From: Exiguobacterium sp. s122
Lineage (GTDB): Bacteria > Bacillota > Bacilli > Exiguobacteriales > Exiguobacteriaceae
Assembly (NCBI RefSeq): GCF_018618475.1
Contig: NZ_JACSMD010000001.1
Span: forward strand, 124,001 to 188,000
Reading direction: 5' to 3'
Length of the DNA: 64,000 nt
The notes under the pieces were generated by a model. That model was not told the origin of the DNA. It worked only from the letters and a program-made list of their open reading frames with translations, and made no database searches. This document shows, one piece after another, positions 32,929 through 42,011 of the stretch; the stretch's first letter is position 1, and every line of letters starts with the position of its first letter. A program made the translations under genes and the position numbers.

Positions 32929-34148
32929 GAGTTATTCTCCTTTTGTGTGCCGATGGCTAAGTAGTAGGACTGGTTGTTCGTGATCATGCTGCCGGCCCGC
33001 GCACCGAGCGCGGACGGGCGACCGTTCAAACAGAAACAACCAATCATATAGTGTGTGTCGATCGTGCCGTTCACCGTGTTCGTTTTCCGAACCGGTAATT
33101 CATCGAATTGTTGATAGACAGCCGTCTCGTCTGCGTACGTTTGCAGCACTTCTTTATGGAACGGCGTACCATCCTTTTCGTACAAGATGACCGAATCCCC
33201 TTCTCGTCCGAACGCGGGCTTTTGCACGTAAGCGCACTGACCTAAAAACGGCTCAGGCTCGAGATAGGTCGGTAAAAAGTATGTGCGGATGACGGTCCGC
33301 TCTGTCTCATTGAAGAATAGCTCGTTTTCATAAAGCTCCCAAATGAACGCTTGTACCGCCTTGGACTGCATGAGGAACGCCGATAACGGATTGAGGAGCG
33401 AGACGTGTTTTGCCTCGTTCTGTTCAAGCAGGCGAACACCAATCTGTGTCCCGTCCGGTGCTAAGTCGTCGACCAAGTGCTCAATCGGATACGTCTGCCG
33501 ATACAACACATCGACCCGTTCACCCGACGGCGTATACACTCCATCCTCTTCGACGAGTAGTTCGTGCAGAGCAACGAACTCGGACGGTAAGTCGAGCGTC
33601 TCTTGCAAGAAACGCGTCGTCCATTTATCTTCGATATTATCATCATGGGCCGTGAAAACGATTTTCGGTGTCCCGTCTTTGTGTAATCGCTGCCACGCAG
33701 CGATGACCGCTTTTCGTAATTCACTTTGAAGCAGCTTGGTCGCACCGACGTTTGGGTCGTCGAGTCCGAATTCTGTCGTCACGTACCGATTCACGTCAAA
33801 CAGCTCTTTAATGAACGTCGGTGTGTCGGCGTTGAACTCCATCAACTTGAGCGAGCCGTCTTTCACGATCCAGTCGTAGCGACCGATAATCGTCTCTTGC
33901 GGAATCGCCTTGTCTCGAAGAAACGGTAGGCTCGCCTCCGGGTAGCCGAGAAGATGGAGCGTCTCGTCCGGAAGCGTCCGGAGCAGGCGGTTTGTCTTGC
34001 GAAAAATGACGTCGACGTCACGTGTCGCCGCACGAATCCGTTCGACTTCTTCTTTCGAATAGATGAGGCAGTCATAAAGCGCATACTCTTCCTCGTTCAA
34101 GTCCGGCCAAAAATAAGGGACTTGTGCGAACAAGGCGTCTCGGTTCAT
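32925..34148 (-). CDS. Glutathionylspermidine synthase-like ATP-grasp acid-amine ligase
   Basis: A 407-residue protein of the GSP_synth C-terminal family (YjfC/YgiC group). Conserved segments include RYDWIVKDGSLKLMEFNADTP, IVFTAHDD, VQKPAFGREGDSV and the C-terminal MIGCFCLNGRPSALGARAGS-type loop. It has the ligase domain only, without the amidase of E. coli Gss. Such enzymes form amide bonds between a carboxylate and an amine; the substrate here is unknown. It is sandwiched by four-base overlaps between the lipoprotein and DUF350 genes. Confidence 0.85.
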   Translation of the reverse strand: MNRDALFAQVPYFWPDLNEEEYALYDCLIYSKEEVERIRAATRDVDVIFRKTNRLLRTLPDETLHLLGYPEASLPFLRDKAIPQETIIGRYDWIVKDGSLKLMEFNADTPTFIKELFDVNRYVTTEFGLDDPNVGATKLLQSELRKAVIAAWQRLHKDGTPKIVFTAHDDNIEDKWTTRFLQETLDLPSEFVALHELLVEEDGVYTPSGERVDVLYRQTYPIEHLVDDLAPDGTQIGVRLLEQNEAKHVSLLNPLSAFLMQSKAVQAFIWELYENELFFNETERTVIRTYFLPTYLEPEPFLGQCAYVQKPAFGREGDSVILYEKDGTPFHKEVLQTYADETAVYQQFDELPVRKTNTVNGTIDTHYMIGCFCLNGRPSALGARAGSMITNNQSYYLAIGTQKENNS

Positions 34149-34510
34149 CCGCCGAAACCGCCTTTTGATCCGCTACCGAGACCAGAGTTCGAACCGGGGT
34201 TTGAACGGTTCGGGGTGAGGCTACTCGCTCCACCGTTCGAGCGATAATTTTGATACGTTGACGAGTTTTTCAATGCGCTCTTGGAGTTGAAAAGGCTTCC
34301 GAGTAAGAAGAAGCTGCCGAAGTGCGGGGAACGTCGGTCGTCACAATAGTAGGACTCGGTTTCTGCATCCCATTCCCAATCGTCGCACTCATACCCGGTC
34401 GGTTCGTCGGGAAGCGTCGCTTGTTCCGTCTCGTCCATCCCGCAGGCGGCGAGTGAGGCGGTCAATACAGCGGCGGAGAGGCCGCTCAAAATTTTCTTGC
34501 TTGTCTTCAT
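34145..34510 (-). CDS. Lipoprotein with Ser/Gly-rich tail ending GSKGGFGG
   Basis: A 121-residue lipoprotein: signal MKTSKKILSGLSAAVLTASLAAC with the lipobox cysteine at 23, then an acidic region with two further cysteines (YECDDWEWD, SYYCDDRR). A low-complexity Ser/Asn/Gly tail ends at the C-terminal glycine. The layout resembles the DUF1190 partners (YgiB/YjfM) of GSP-synthase-like ligases, which also have Gly-rich ends. A C-terminal carboxylate ligated by the neighbouring ATP-grasp enzyme is an attractive but untested idea. Confidence 0.75.
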   Translation of the reverse strand: MKTSKKILSGLSAAVLTASLAACGMDETEQATLPDEPTGYECDDWEWDAETESYYCDDRRSPHFGSFFLLGSLFNSKSALKNSSTYQNYRSNGGASSLTPNRSNPGSNSGLGSGSKGGFGG

Positions 34511-34965
34511 GTTGTTTCCTCCAATGTATAACCAGTCGGGGTGACATAGAGCACATACGTGCCACGGTCCTCATCCGTTTCGGCTGAGTCACGTTCATAT
34601 TCATTGCCGCCGACATACACGTACTGGCTACCGAGCATGGCGAGGGCGTCTAAATGGCGATCGACGAAGTATGCTTCAAGAAGCGGGTTGTCGAACCGAT
34701 CGTCGAGCGTGCGAATCTCGACTTTGATGTCGTCAGTTTCTTTCTTGTCGACCGGGCCTTCTGTATAGCGATCGACGTAAATCAAAAAGTACTGCTCGCC
34801 TTCGAGTGCGGACGAACGTTGTTTATACGTCATGCCGTCTTTGACAAAAAACTCACATTCGCGGCGGGCAAGTACTTCATCGAGCCCGAGCGATGTATAA
34901 TGGTAGAGCGGCTCAAACGACAGCTCATTTTTATAGAGTCGGTATTCTAAAACGATGGAATCCAT
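34507..34965 (-). CDS. Uncharacterized protein, first gene of ATP-grasp operon
   Basis: A 152-residue soluble protein (LEYRLYKNELSFEPLYHYTS, LEGEQYFLIYVDRYTEGPVDKK, GTYVLYVTPTGYTLEE). It is acidic, beta-rich and without signal or membrane segments. It overlaps the lipoprotein start by four bases and opens the four-gene operon, with AAAGGA before the ATG. No family recognised; it is a candidate cytoplasmic partner of the ligase. Confidence 0.7.
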   Translation of the reverse strand: MDSIVLEYRLYKNELSFEPLYHYTSLGLDEVLARRECEFFVKDGMTYKQRSSALEGEQYFLIYVDRYTEGPVDKKETDDIKVEIRTLDDRFDNPLLEAYFVDRHLDALAMLGSQYVYVGGNEYERDSAETDEDRGTYVLYVTPTGYTLEETT

Positions 34966-35068
34966 AAGTCAGTCCTTTCTTTTTTCTTTCTATACGGAAC
35001 CGAGTCGAGACGGGTTTCGTAAACAAGTTGAGTTGTTACTAGTATATCTGAGAAAGCGAGTGATTTCA

Positions 35069-36073
35069 GTGCATATCTTTTTTCGCGTCTGGCGCGGATT
35101 GTCTAAGCTGTCCTTTTTAAACATCGTGCTCGCCTCGCTCGTCATCATTTTGACGGGCACGCTCGTCGGACATTGGGTGGAGCCGGAGACGTTCCCGTCC
35201 ATGTTCGACTCGTTCTGGTGGACGATGACGACACTCACGACGGTCGGTTACGGGGACTTTTTCCCGTCATCGGTCGCCGGGCGTTGGCTCGGGATTTTCT
35301 TATTCTTATTCGGAATCGGGATAATCGGGGCATTGATTGGAAAACTCGTTGAAGTCGGTGCGACGTTTCAACGGTTAAAACGGGAGGGGAAGCTTATGTA
35401 TCGAGGAGAAGGCCATTACGTCTATATCGGGTGGTCGCCGAAGACGAAGAAGGCGATTGACGAGGTGCTCGGCTACGAGCCGAACGCGGACATCGTCTTG
35501 ATTGACCAGTTAAAGGAAGAACCGTACGACCATGACCGCGTCCATTATGTGCAAGGAGATGCCTCTGACGAAACAGTGCTCCTGCAGGCGAATATTCTTC
35601 GTGCGCGCCGTGTCGCCATCTTCGCGGACGCCCGGATCGCCGAATCATTACTTGCGGATGGAAAGTCACTCCTCATTGCGTCGGCCGTCGAGGCGTTGTC
35701 GCAAGCGCAAGGCGTCGATTTGCATACGGTCGTCGAAGTGTGTGAAGAGCGGAACATCTCGAAGTTCAAACACGTCCGCATCGATGACTTCATCTTAGCG
35801 AACGACTCGGTGTCGCTCCTCATGGCGAAGGCGACGCTCCAACCGGGGACGACGTCGATTTTCCGGCAGCTACTTAGCAAACAGTCGGGCGGTAACATTC
35901 ATGCGATGACGCCGAGACAAGAGTGGACGACGGTACGGCTAGCCGCGGAGGCGTTGCTACAACAAGGGATCACGCTCATGGCCGTCTCGACTATGCGACT
36001 ACGCTCGAAGCACCACTTCAAGCGAACGACACGCTCTACGTCGTCTGTCACGATGATACGTGGGACCGATTGA
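35069..36073 (+). CDS. K+ channel with RCK (TrkA-N) domain, C-terminus frameshifted
   Basis: Two membrane helices flank a pore with selectivity filter TVGYGD (FWWTMTTLTTVGYGDFFP). A TrkA-N/RCK domain follows (GHYVYIGWSPKTKKAIDEVLG, VHYVQGDASDETVL), as in B. subtilis YugO. A GTG at 35069 giving MHIFFRVWRG is my best start; GTG 35060 is an alternative, and the open frame reaches back to 34955. After LMAV near 35986 the frame yields a basic, low-quality tail to a stop at 36073. The natural tail is in another frame ending at 36093 (see next entry). Confidence 0.8.
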   Translation: MHIFFRVWRGLSKLSFLNIVLASLVIILTGTLVGHWVEPETFPSMFDSFWWTMTTLTTVGYGDFFPSSVAGRWLGIFLFLFGIGIIGALIGKLVEVGATFQRLKREGKLMYRGEGHYVYIGWSPKTKKAIDEVLGYEPNADIVLIDQLKEEPYDHDRVHYVQGDASDETVLLQANILRARRVAIFADARIAESLLADGKSLLIASAVEALSQAQGVDLHTVVEVCEERNISKFKHVRIDDFILANDSVSLLMAKATLQPGTTSIFRQLLSKQSGGNIHAMTPRQEWTTVRLAAEALLQQGITLMAVSTMRLRSKHHFKRTTRSTSSVTMIRGTD

Positions 36074-36093
36074 ATAAACAAGGAGGGGTTTGA
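35989..36093 (+). other. Displaced C-terminal coding segment of the K+ channel
   Basis: In the frame offset by one base, this segment reads DYATTLEAPLQANDTLYVVC then HDDTWDRLNKQGGV and stops at 36091-36093. This is a typical RCK C-terminal end. The stop forms TGATG with the next gene's ATG, as expected in an operon. One missing base near 35980-35988 (ATGGCCGTCTCGAC) would join it to the channel. Confidence 0.75.
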
Positions 36094-37220
36094 TGCATAA
36101 CGGAACGTTTATCCGTAAGATGACGCGCATGCAAAACGTTCAACGCTGGGACGAATACGCGCCGCACTATCACGACAATGCGGCAAGCCATAGTTTTCGT
36201 GTCGCGGTCTTCAGTTTGCTTGCGGCCTATTATGAAGAACAAAAAGGACGTTCGGTCAACTTGCTCGATGTGTTAGGTAAGGCGCTCTTTCACGATATGA
36301 ATGAGGTCCAGACGGGCCCGATTATGCATCGGACGAAAAAAGAGCCGACGCTAAAAGAACATATCGAGCGAATGGAGCGGACGGCGAGCTTAGGTCTCGT
36401 CGACTTATTATCACAGTCGCTGCGTCCTGACTTCTACCGATTCCTTGTCGAGGCAGAAGACGACTCCTTTGAAGGGCGAATTGTCGACGGCATCGACTCG
36501 TTCGATGCGATGTTGTTCGTTCGCCGTGAAGTCGCCCACGGGTCGCCTCACTTCGTTGCGAAACTCGAGGAGATGAAAACGGCGCTCCGGGAGCATCCGC
36601 TCGCTTCTGTTCGCTGGTTATACGATCAAGTCGAAGAAGAGACAGAAGTGTTGACGTTCATTGAGAATGTCATGCGCATGGATAGCGTTCGGCGCTGGAA
36701 GGGCCGCTTCAACACGATTGACGATAACGACGCGATTCACGGATTCCGAGCGGCGGCGCTCGGGATGTTCAGCGGATTGTTGGAGCAGAAGAAGTATGGT
36801 GTCGACGTGGATGTGGCGGAGCTCGTCGCGCGCTTACTTTGCCACGATCTCGTCGAAGGGGTGACCGGGGACGTGCTCGGTCCTGTGAAGCATTCGACGA
36901 CCGAGACGGGACAGGCGTTCGAGGCGTATGAGCGGGCTGAAAGTGAGGCGCTGTTGTCGTTCCTCCCGGATTACATGCAATCGGCATTTCGCCGCTATAT
37001 GGCCGACTCAAAAGACGATACGTATGAAGGCAAACTCGTCGACATGATGGACAAGCTCGACGCCCTCATCAAGATGAATATGGAGCGGAAGATGAACGGG
37101 GCCGAGTACGAGGTCATCTATCGGGAACAACTCCGGAAAGTACAGATGCGTTACGAGAACCCGAGCATGATTTTCTTTTTGGCGTACATTTTGCACGACC
37201 TCGATTATGTAACGAGTTGA
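36093..37220 (+). CDS. Tandem HD-domain protein (YfbR-like halves)
   Basis: A 376-residue protein made of two similar HD domains. The first has ASHSFRVAVFS, KALFHDMNEV and a DGIDSFDAML helix. The second has AIHGFRAAALG, RLLCHDLVEG and DMMDKLDALI. Each keeps the H...HD...D metal ligands of the HD superfamily, here closest to 5'-deoxynucleotidase YfbR-type domains. The duplication is unusual since YfbR proteins are single-domain dimers. The start has AAGGAGGGG and overlaps the restored K+ channel stop. Substrate unknown. Confidence 0.75.
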   Translation: MHNGTFIRKMTRMQNVQRWDEYAPHYHDNAASHSFRVAVFSLLAAYYEEQKGRSVNLLDVLGKALFHDMNEVQTGPIMHRTKKEPTLKEHIERMERTASLGLVDLLSQSLRPDFYRFLVEAEDDSFEGRIVDGIDSFDAMLFVRREVAHGSPHFVAKLEEMKTALREHPLASVRWLYDQVEEETEVLTFIENVMRMDSVRRWKGRFNTIDDNDAIHGFRAAALGMFSGLLEQKKYGVDVDVAELVARLLCHDLVEGVTGDVLGPVKHSTTETGQAFEAYERAESEALLSFLPDYMQSAFRRYMADSKDDTYEGKLVDMMDKLDALIKMNMERKMNGAEYEVIYREQLRKVQMRYENPSMIFFLAYILHDLDYVTS

Positions 37221-37224
37221 CAAT

Positions 37225-37256
37225 GTCACGGACAAATTAGTCCGTGACTTTTTTTT
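37225..37256 (+). terminator. Terminator of channel-HD operon
   Basis: GTCACGGAC pairs with GTCCGTGAC and is followed by eight Ts. Confidence 0.9.
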
Positions 37257-37324
37257 ATATCATTCATTGACATATATCATTCAACGATATATAGTAAGAG
37301 TAAGAAATGTATCATTGAATGATA
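37256..37324 (+). promoter_or_regulatory. Repeated TATCATT half-sites around the padR promoter
   Basis: TATCATTCA occurs at 37258 and 37275, and TATCATTGAATGATA (37310-37324) is a perfect 15-bp palindrome. ATATC-N7-GATAT (37274-37290) fills the promoter spacer. The sites overlap -35, spacer and leader, so PadR would repress its own operon by blocking polymerase. Confidence 0.7.
37267..37295 (+). promoter_or_regulatory. Promoter of PadR-DUF2812 operon
   Basis: A near-consensus promoter: TTGACA (37267-37272), a 17-base spacer and TATAGT (37290-37295). Confidence 0.8.
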
Positions 37325-37338
37325 TAGGAGGTGACCTA

Positions 37339-37671
37339 ATGCCACGTAATGACACAATCGAGCTCGGTGAATTGACTGACAGCACATTTTATATTTTGCT
37401 CGCCTTGACCGAGCCAAGACACGGCTACTTGATCATGCAGTTCGTCGAGGAGTTGACGGCTGGCCGGATGCAAATCGGACCAGCCTCGATGTATACGATT
37501 ATCAAGAAGCTCGTCGCTGCAGGGCTGATCCACCCGCTCGACGGGGACGGAAAGAAGAAAAGTTACTTGATTACAGATGCGGGACGCGACTTGCTACGCG
37601 ATGACGTGAAACGACGCCAAGCGATTGTCGAGGATGCACGGTTTATTTTAGAAGGGGAGGGACACGTATGA
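37339..37671 (+). CDS. PadR family transcriptional regulator (short form)
   Basis: A 110-residue single-domain PadR winged helix (TFYILLALTEPRHGYLIMQFVEE, GPASMYTIIKKLVAAGLIHPL, wing KKKSYLITDAGRDLL). ATG 37339 has AGGAGGTGACC directly upstream; longer readings start inside the promoter. It overlaps the DUF2812 gene by four bases. Confidence 0.92.
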   Translation: MPRNDTIELGELTDSTFYILLALTEPRHGYLIMQFVEELTAGRMQIGPASMYTIIKKLVAAGLIHPLDGDGKKKSYLITDAGRDLLRDDVKRRQAIVEDARFILEGEGHV

Positions 37672-38195
37672 AACGGAAGTACATGTCGAGCTGGGGGCTT
37701 GCGTTCGCCGAAGAGCGTGAGATGAGAAAGCTCGAAAAGATGGCCAAACAGGGCTGGCACTTAGAAAAGTTTGCACCACTCGGCTATTCATTAGTCAAAG
37801 GCGAGCCGGCGGACGTCCAGTACAGCCTTGATTATCGGACGCGTCCGGACGAAGAGTATTTCGAGATGTTCGCATCGAGTGGGTGGGAGCACGTGACCTC
37901 GACCGGGGACGAGATTCACATCTTCAAAGGCCATCCCGGAGCGCGGCCGATCTATTCAGACCGAGAGACGATGGTTACGAAGTACGCGACAGAAGAGCGG
38001 ACAATGGGGCGTGCGGCGCTCACGCTGTTGATTGTATGGCTCGGCTTGTGGATCATCATGCAACTCGATTGGTCGAGCGTGATGGCGACAGCGCTTCTTA
38101 TGGTCCATCTCCTCATCACAATCGGACTCATCTTCACCGGACTCCCGTACCTTGGCTTTCTCGCGAAGCGAAAACGGATGGAACGCGACAGCTGA
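37668..38195 (+). CDS. DUF2812 membrane protein
   Basis: A 175-residue protein with an N-terminal DUF2812 domain (EEREMRKLEKMAKQGWHLEKF, YSLDYRTRPDEEYFEMFASSGWEHV) and two C-terminal hydrophobic segments (~115-135, 142-162). DUF2812 proteins are usually encoded next to a PadR regulator, as here, and likely respond to an envelope signal; their activity is unknown. Confidence 0.85.
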   Translation: MKRKYMSSWGLAFAEEREMRKLEKMAKQGWHLEKFAPLGYSLVKGEPADVQYSLDYRTRPDEEYFEMFASSGWEHVTSTGDEIHIFKGHPGARPIYSDRETMVTKYATEERTMGRAALTLLIVWLGLWIIMQLDWSSVMATALLMVHLLITIGLIFTGLPYLGFLAKRKRMERDS

Positions 38196-38200
38196 CTAGG

Positions 38201-38225
38201 CGGATGGCACAAGCCATCCGTTTTT
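38201..38225 (+). terminator. Terminator of PadR-DUF2812 operon
   Basis: CGGATGGC pairs with GCCATCCG, loop ACAA, then five Ts. Confidence 0.88.
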
Positions 38226-38327
38226 GTTTTGGTCGAGTGAACTATTCACGAAAAAAATAGTTAGGCGGGAAGCACCGTTTTAGGAAAAGCCTCTGTTCAA
38301 CTAAAGTGAAATGATGCATGATAATTA

Positions 38328-38342
38328 ATGAAAGCGCTTGCA
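38328..38342 (+). promoter_or_regulatory. cre site of the amylase gene
   Basis: ATGAAAGCGCTTGCA fits the catabolite-responsive element consensus WTGNAANCGNWNNCW at every position. It lies 24 bases before the amylase ATG and near or below its promoter, so CcpA should repress amylase when preferred sugars are present. Confidence 0.8.
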
Positions 38343-38354
38343 TAAAATGTATGA

Positions 38355-39911
<1,557 letters not shown>

Positions 39912-39912
39912 G

Positions 39913-39938
39913 AAAAACGAGTCGCGAGACTCGTTTTT
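39913..39938. terminator. Bidirectional terminator
   Basis: AAAAACGAGTC pairs with GACTCGTTTTT (loop GCGA). Shared by amylase and convergent lipM. Confidence 0.9.
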
Positions 39939-40768
39939 TAGCGTTTCCATACCCATTCATCGCTCTCATACTTTAAGACGAGCTGAGAGATTTCTTTTTG
40001 TTGCGCCTCGGTGAAGACGAGCGGTTCGAACGTCAAGTCGAACGCGTCACGGAAGCCATCCGTGAAGGCTGCGGCGACCTCATCGAACGACACATTGCGG
40101 CCGAGCGTCTCGTTTAACGAGACGGCCTTATCCCCAAACCGTGCTTTCGCTTCCGCTTTTTCCTCTTTTTCGAGGTTGAAGCAGTCGAACAACACGTCAT
40201 CGTTCATCGATAAGGGGATCGAGCCATGTTGCAAGACGGCGCCCTGATGGCGCACTTGGGCGCTGCCGGCAATCTTCCTCCCGTCAACGGCAAGCTCATA
40301 ATAGGAGGCGGCGTCAAAACAGACGGCCGATTTCGGTTTCCGAAGTGCTTCACGGTCGGCTTCTGTCAGCGGGACAGAGAACTCGGCCGGGACGTTGAGT
40401 GCGCGATATCCGCGTCGTACGCCTTCGGTCAACAAGCGATAGCTTTCGATGACGTTCGTCGGGAGAGACGGCATCGTCTCCGGCAAGATGACGCTATACG
40501 TCAGTTCATCCGCATGGAGCACCGCGCGGCCTCCGGTCAAGCGCCGGACGACCGGAATCTGGTTTTTCATCAATGTGTCCCGGTCAAGGTCACGCGTCGC
40601 CCGTTGAAAGCGGCCGACGCTGATGGCATGCGGAGCCCACGAATAGAAGCGGAGTGTCGGTTTCAGTTCGCCTCGCGCGACGAACGTCGCGACGGCTTCA
40701 TCGATGGCCATATTTTCGGCCGGTGAGCGGCCTTCGGTCGTGATCAAATGCCACGTCGTTCCATTCAT
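39938..40768 (-). CDS. lipM: Octanoyltransferase LipM
   Basis: A 276-residue BPL/LPL-fold protein that moves octanoyl from ACP to GcvH, starting lipoate synthesis in Firmicutes. NMAIDEAV and RRLTGGRAVLH are family motifs. SAVCFDAASYYELAVDGRKIAGSA-type sequence contains the acyl-carrying cysteine and the conserved lysine. It follows lipA by 18 bases on the left strand, so the two are one operon. Confidence 0.92.
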   Translation of the reverse strand: MNGTTWHLITTEGRSPAENMAIDEAVATFVARGELKPTLRFYSWAPHAISVGRFQRATRDLDRDTLMKNQIPVVRRLTGGRAVLHADELTYSVILPETMPSLPTNVIESYRLLTEGVRRGYRALNVPAEFSVPLTEADREALRKPKSAVCFDAASYYELAVDGRKIAGSAQVRHQGAVLQHGSIPLSMNDDVLFDCFNLEKEEKAEAKARFGDKAVSLNETLGRNVSFDEVAAAFTDGFRDAFDLTFEPLVFTEAQQKEISQLVLKYESDEWVWKR

Positions 40769-40786
40769 AAACGTCTCTTCTTTCTC

Positions 40787-41683
40787 TTAATCGATTGGGA
40801 GCATCGTGTGGCGACGCGCCTTGTGGACTTGTTCGTCGGCATGATATGAGGAGCGGACGAGCGGACCGGCCTCACAGTGTGAGAAACCTTTCGCGAGGGC
40901 GATCTCTTTCAACTCGGCGAACTCGTCGGGATGATAATACCGTTCGACGTCTAAGTGTTTCTTCGTCGGTTGCAAGTATTGGCCGAGCGTTAAAATATCA
41001 ACGTGGTGAGCTCGGAGGTCATCCATCGCTTGAATCAACTCGTCTTTCGTCTCACCGAGCCCGACCATGATCGACGACTTCGTCGGGATGTCCGGGTTCA
41101 ATTCTTTTGAACGCTTTAAAAATTCGAGCGTACGGTCGTACGTCGCTTTCGCCCGGACTCTCGGCGTGAGACGACGGACCGTCTCCAAGTTGTGGTTCAT
41201 GATGTCCGGACCGGCATCAATCAACGTTTGGAGTGCCGAGAAGTCGCCCATCATGTCGGACGGCAAGACTTCGATAGACGTCTCCGGGTTCATCGCCCGG
41301 ACGGCCCGGACCGTCTCGGCGAACACGGTTGCCCCGTAATCGCTCAAATCGTCGCGCGCGACAGCGGTGATGACGACGTGCTTTAAGTTCATGAGGCGGA
41401 CCGATTCGGCGACGCGCTTCGGTTCTTCCCAATCGAGCTCGTTCGGTTTCCCGGTCGTGACCGCGCAAAAACGGCAGGCGCGGGTACAGATGCTACCGAG
41501 AATCATGAACGTTGCCGTGCGGCGGACGGCCCAACACTCATGGATGTTCGGACATTTCGCTTCCTCACAAACCGTATGTAAGTTTTTCTCGCGCATCATG
41601 TTTTTCAAACCAGTGTACGTCTCGTTCGTGTTTAGTTTAATCTTTAACCATTCCGGCTTTCGTTTCAGTTCCCCTCGTGCCAA
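40787..41683 (-). CDS. lipA: Lipoyl synthase
   Basis: A 298-residue radical-SAM enzyme that inserts two sulfurs into protein-bound octanoyl. The auxiliary cluster is [12 protein letters not shown] (CX4CX5C) and the radical-SAM cluster is CTRACRFC (CX3CX2C); the closing SSYHADE gives the serine ligand. A TTG at 41683 is chosen with AAAGGGGG upstream, giving the length of B. subtilis LipA. It heads lipA-lipM. Confidence 0.95.
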   Translation of the reverse strand: MARGELKRKPEWLKIKLNTNETYTGLKNMMREKNLHTVCEEAKCPNIHECWAVRRTATFMILGSICTRACRFCAVTTGKPNELDWEEPKRVAESVRLMNLKHVVITAVARDDLSDYGATVFAETVRAVRAMNPETSIEVLPSDMMGDFSALQTLIDAGPDIMNHNLETVRRLTPRVRAKATYDRTLEFLKRSKELNPDIPTKSSIMVGLGETKDELIQAMDDLRAHHVDILTLGQYLQPTKKHLDVERYYHPDEFAELKEIALAKGFSHCEAGPLVRSSYHADEQVHKARRHTMLPID

Positions 41684-41819
41684 GATGATTTCCCCCTTTT
41701 TAAAGTTAACCCCTAACAAAAAGAGTTTACCAAAGATGGAGACGAATTCGAACCACCGAAATTATTGGTTTTGCCAATACAGTCATGGCTTGTTACAAGA
41801 CAGAACGTTTATTTCAAAT

Positions 41820-41834
41820 TGGTTACGCTTTCAT
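41820..41834 (-). promoter_or_regulatory. cre site upstream of nagZ
   Basis: On the left strand, ATGAAAGCGTAACCA fits the cre consensus at every position. It ends 8 bases before the nagZ -35. A position just upstream of a promoter is compatible with activation or hindrance by CcpA; it could also affect leftward lipA. Confidence 0.65.
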
Positions 41835-41842
41835 GAGAAATG

Positions 41843-41871
41843 TTGTTTCTGAATTTTGGAGTTGCTATACT
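41843..41871 (+). promoter_or_regulatory. nagZ promoter
   Basis: TTGTTT (41843-41848), 17 bases and TATACT (41866-41871). Confidence 0.65.
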
Positions 41872-41882
41872 GACGGTGACCA

Positions 41883-41970
41883 CCTGAATAAGGACCATAT
41901 GTAACTGATACGATCAGGCATGGGGTGAACGAGCGTTGATGAGGCAACGCTTCTTCCTCCGTGCCTTTTT
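41883..41970 (+). promoter_or_regulatory. Structured nagZ leader with terminator
   Basis: The rest of the 328-base gap between lipA and nagZ. After the promoter the leader forms CTGAT-ACG-ATCAG (41905-41917), and CCTGA (41883-41887) can also pair with TCAGG (41914-41918). Then a long hairpin (GGCA 41917-41920 to TGCC 41962-41965, inner AGCGTTG/CAACGCT) ends in five Ts. The upstream pairings share bases with the terminator stem, so an attenuator or riboswitch is possible. It matches no class I recognise. Confidence 0.6.
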
Positions 41971-42011
41971 GTTTAGGGGTCGGGGATAACTTTCAAAAAA
42001 GGAGTGGGAAC

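Noticed and set aside
34955-35068. N-terminal extension of the K+ channel from 34955
   Set aside because: The extra 38 residues lack channel features, start inside the divergent gene and have no ribosome-binding site.
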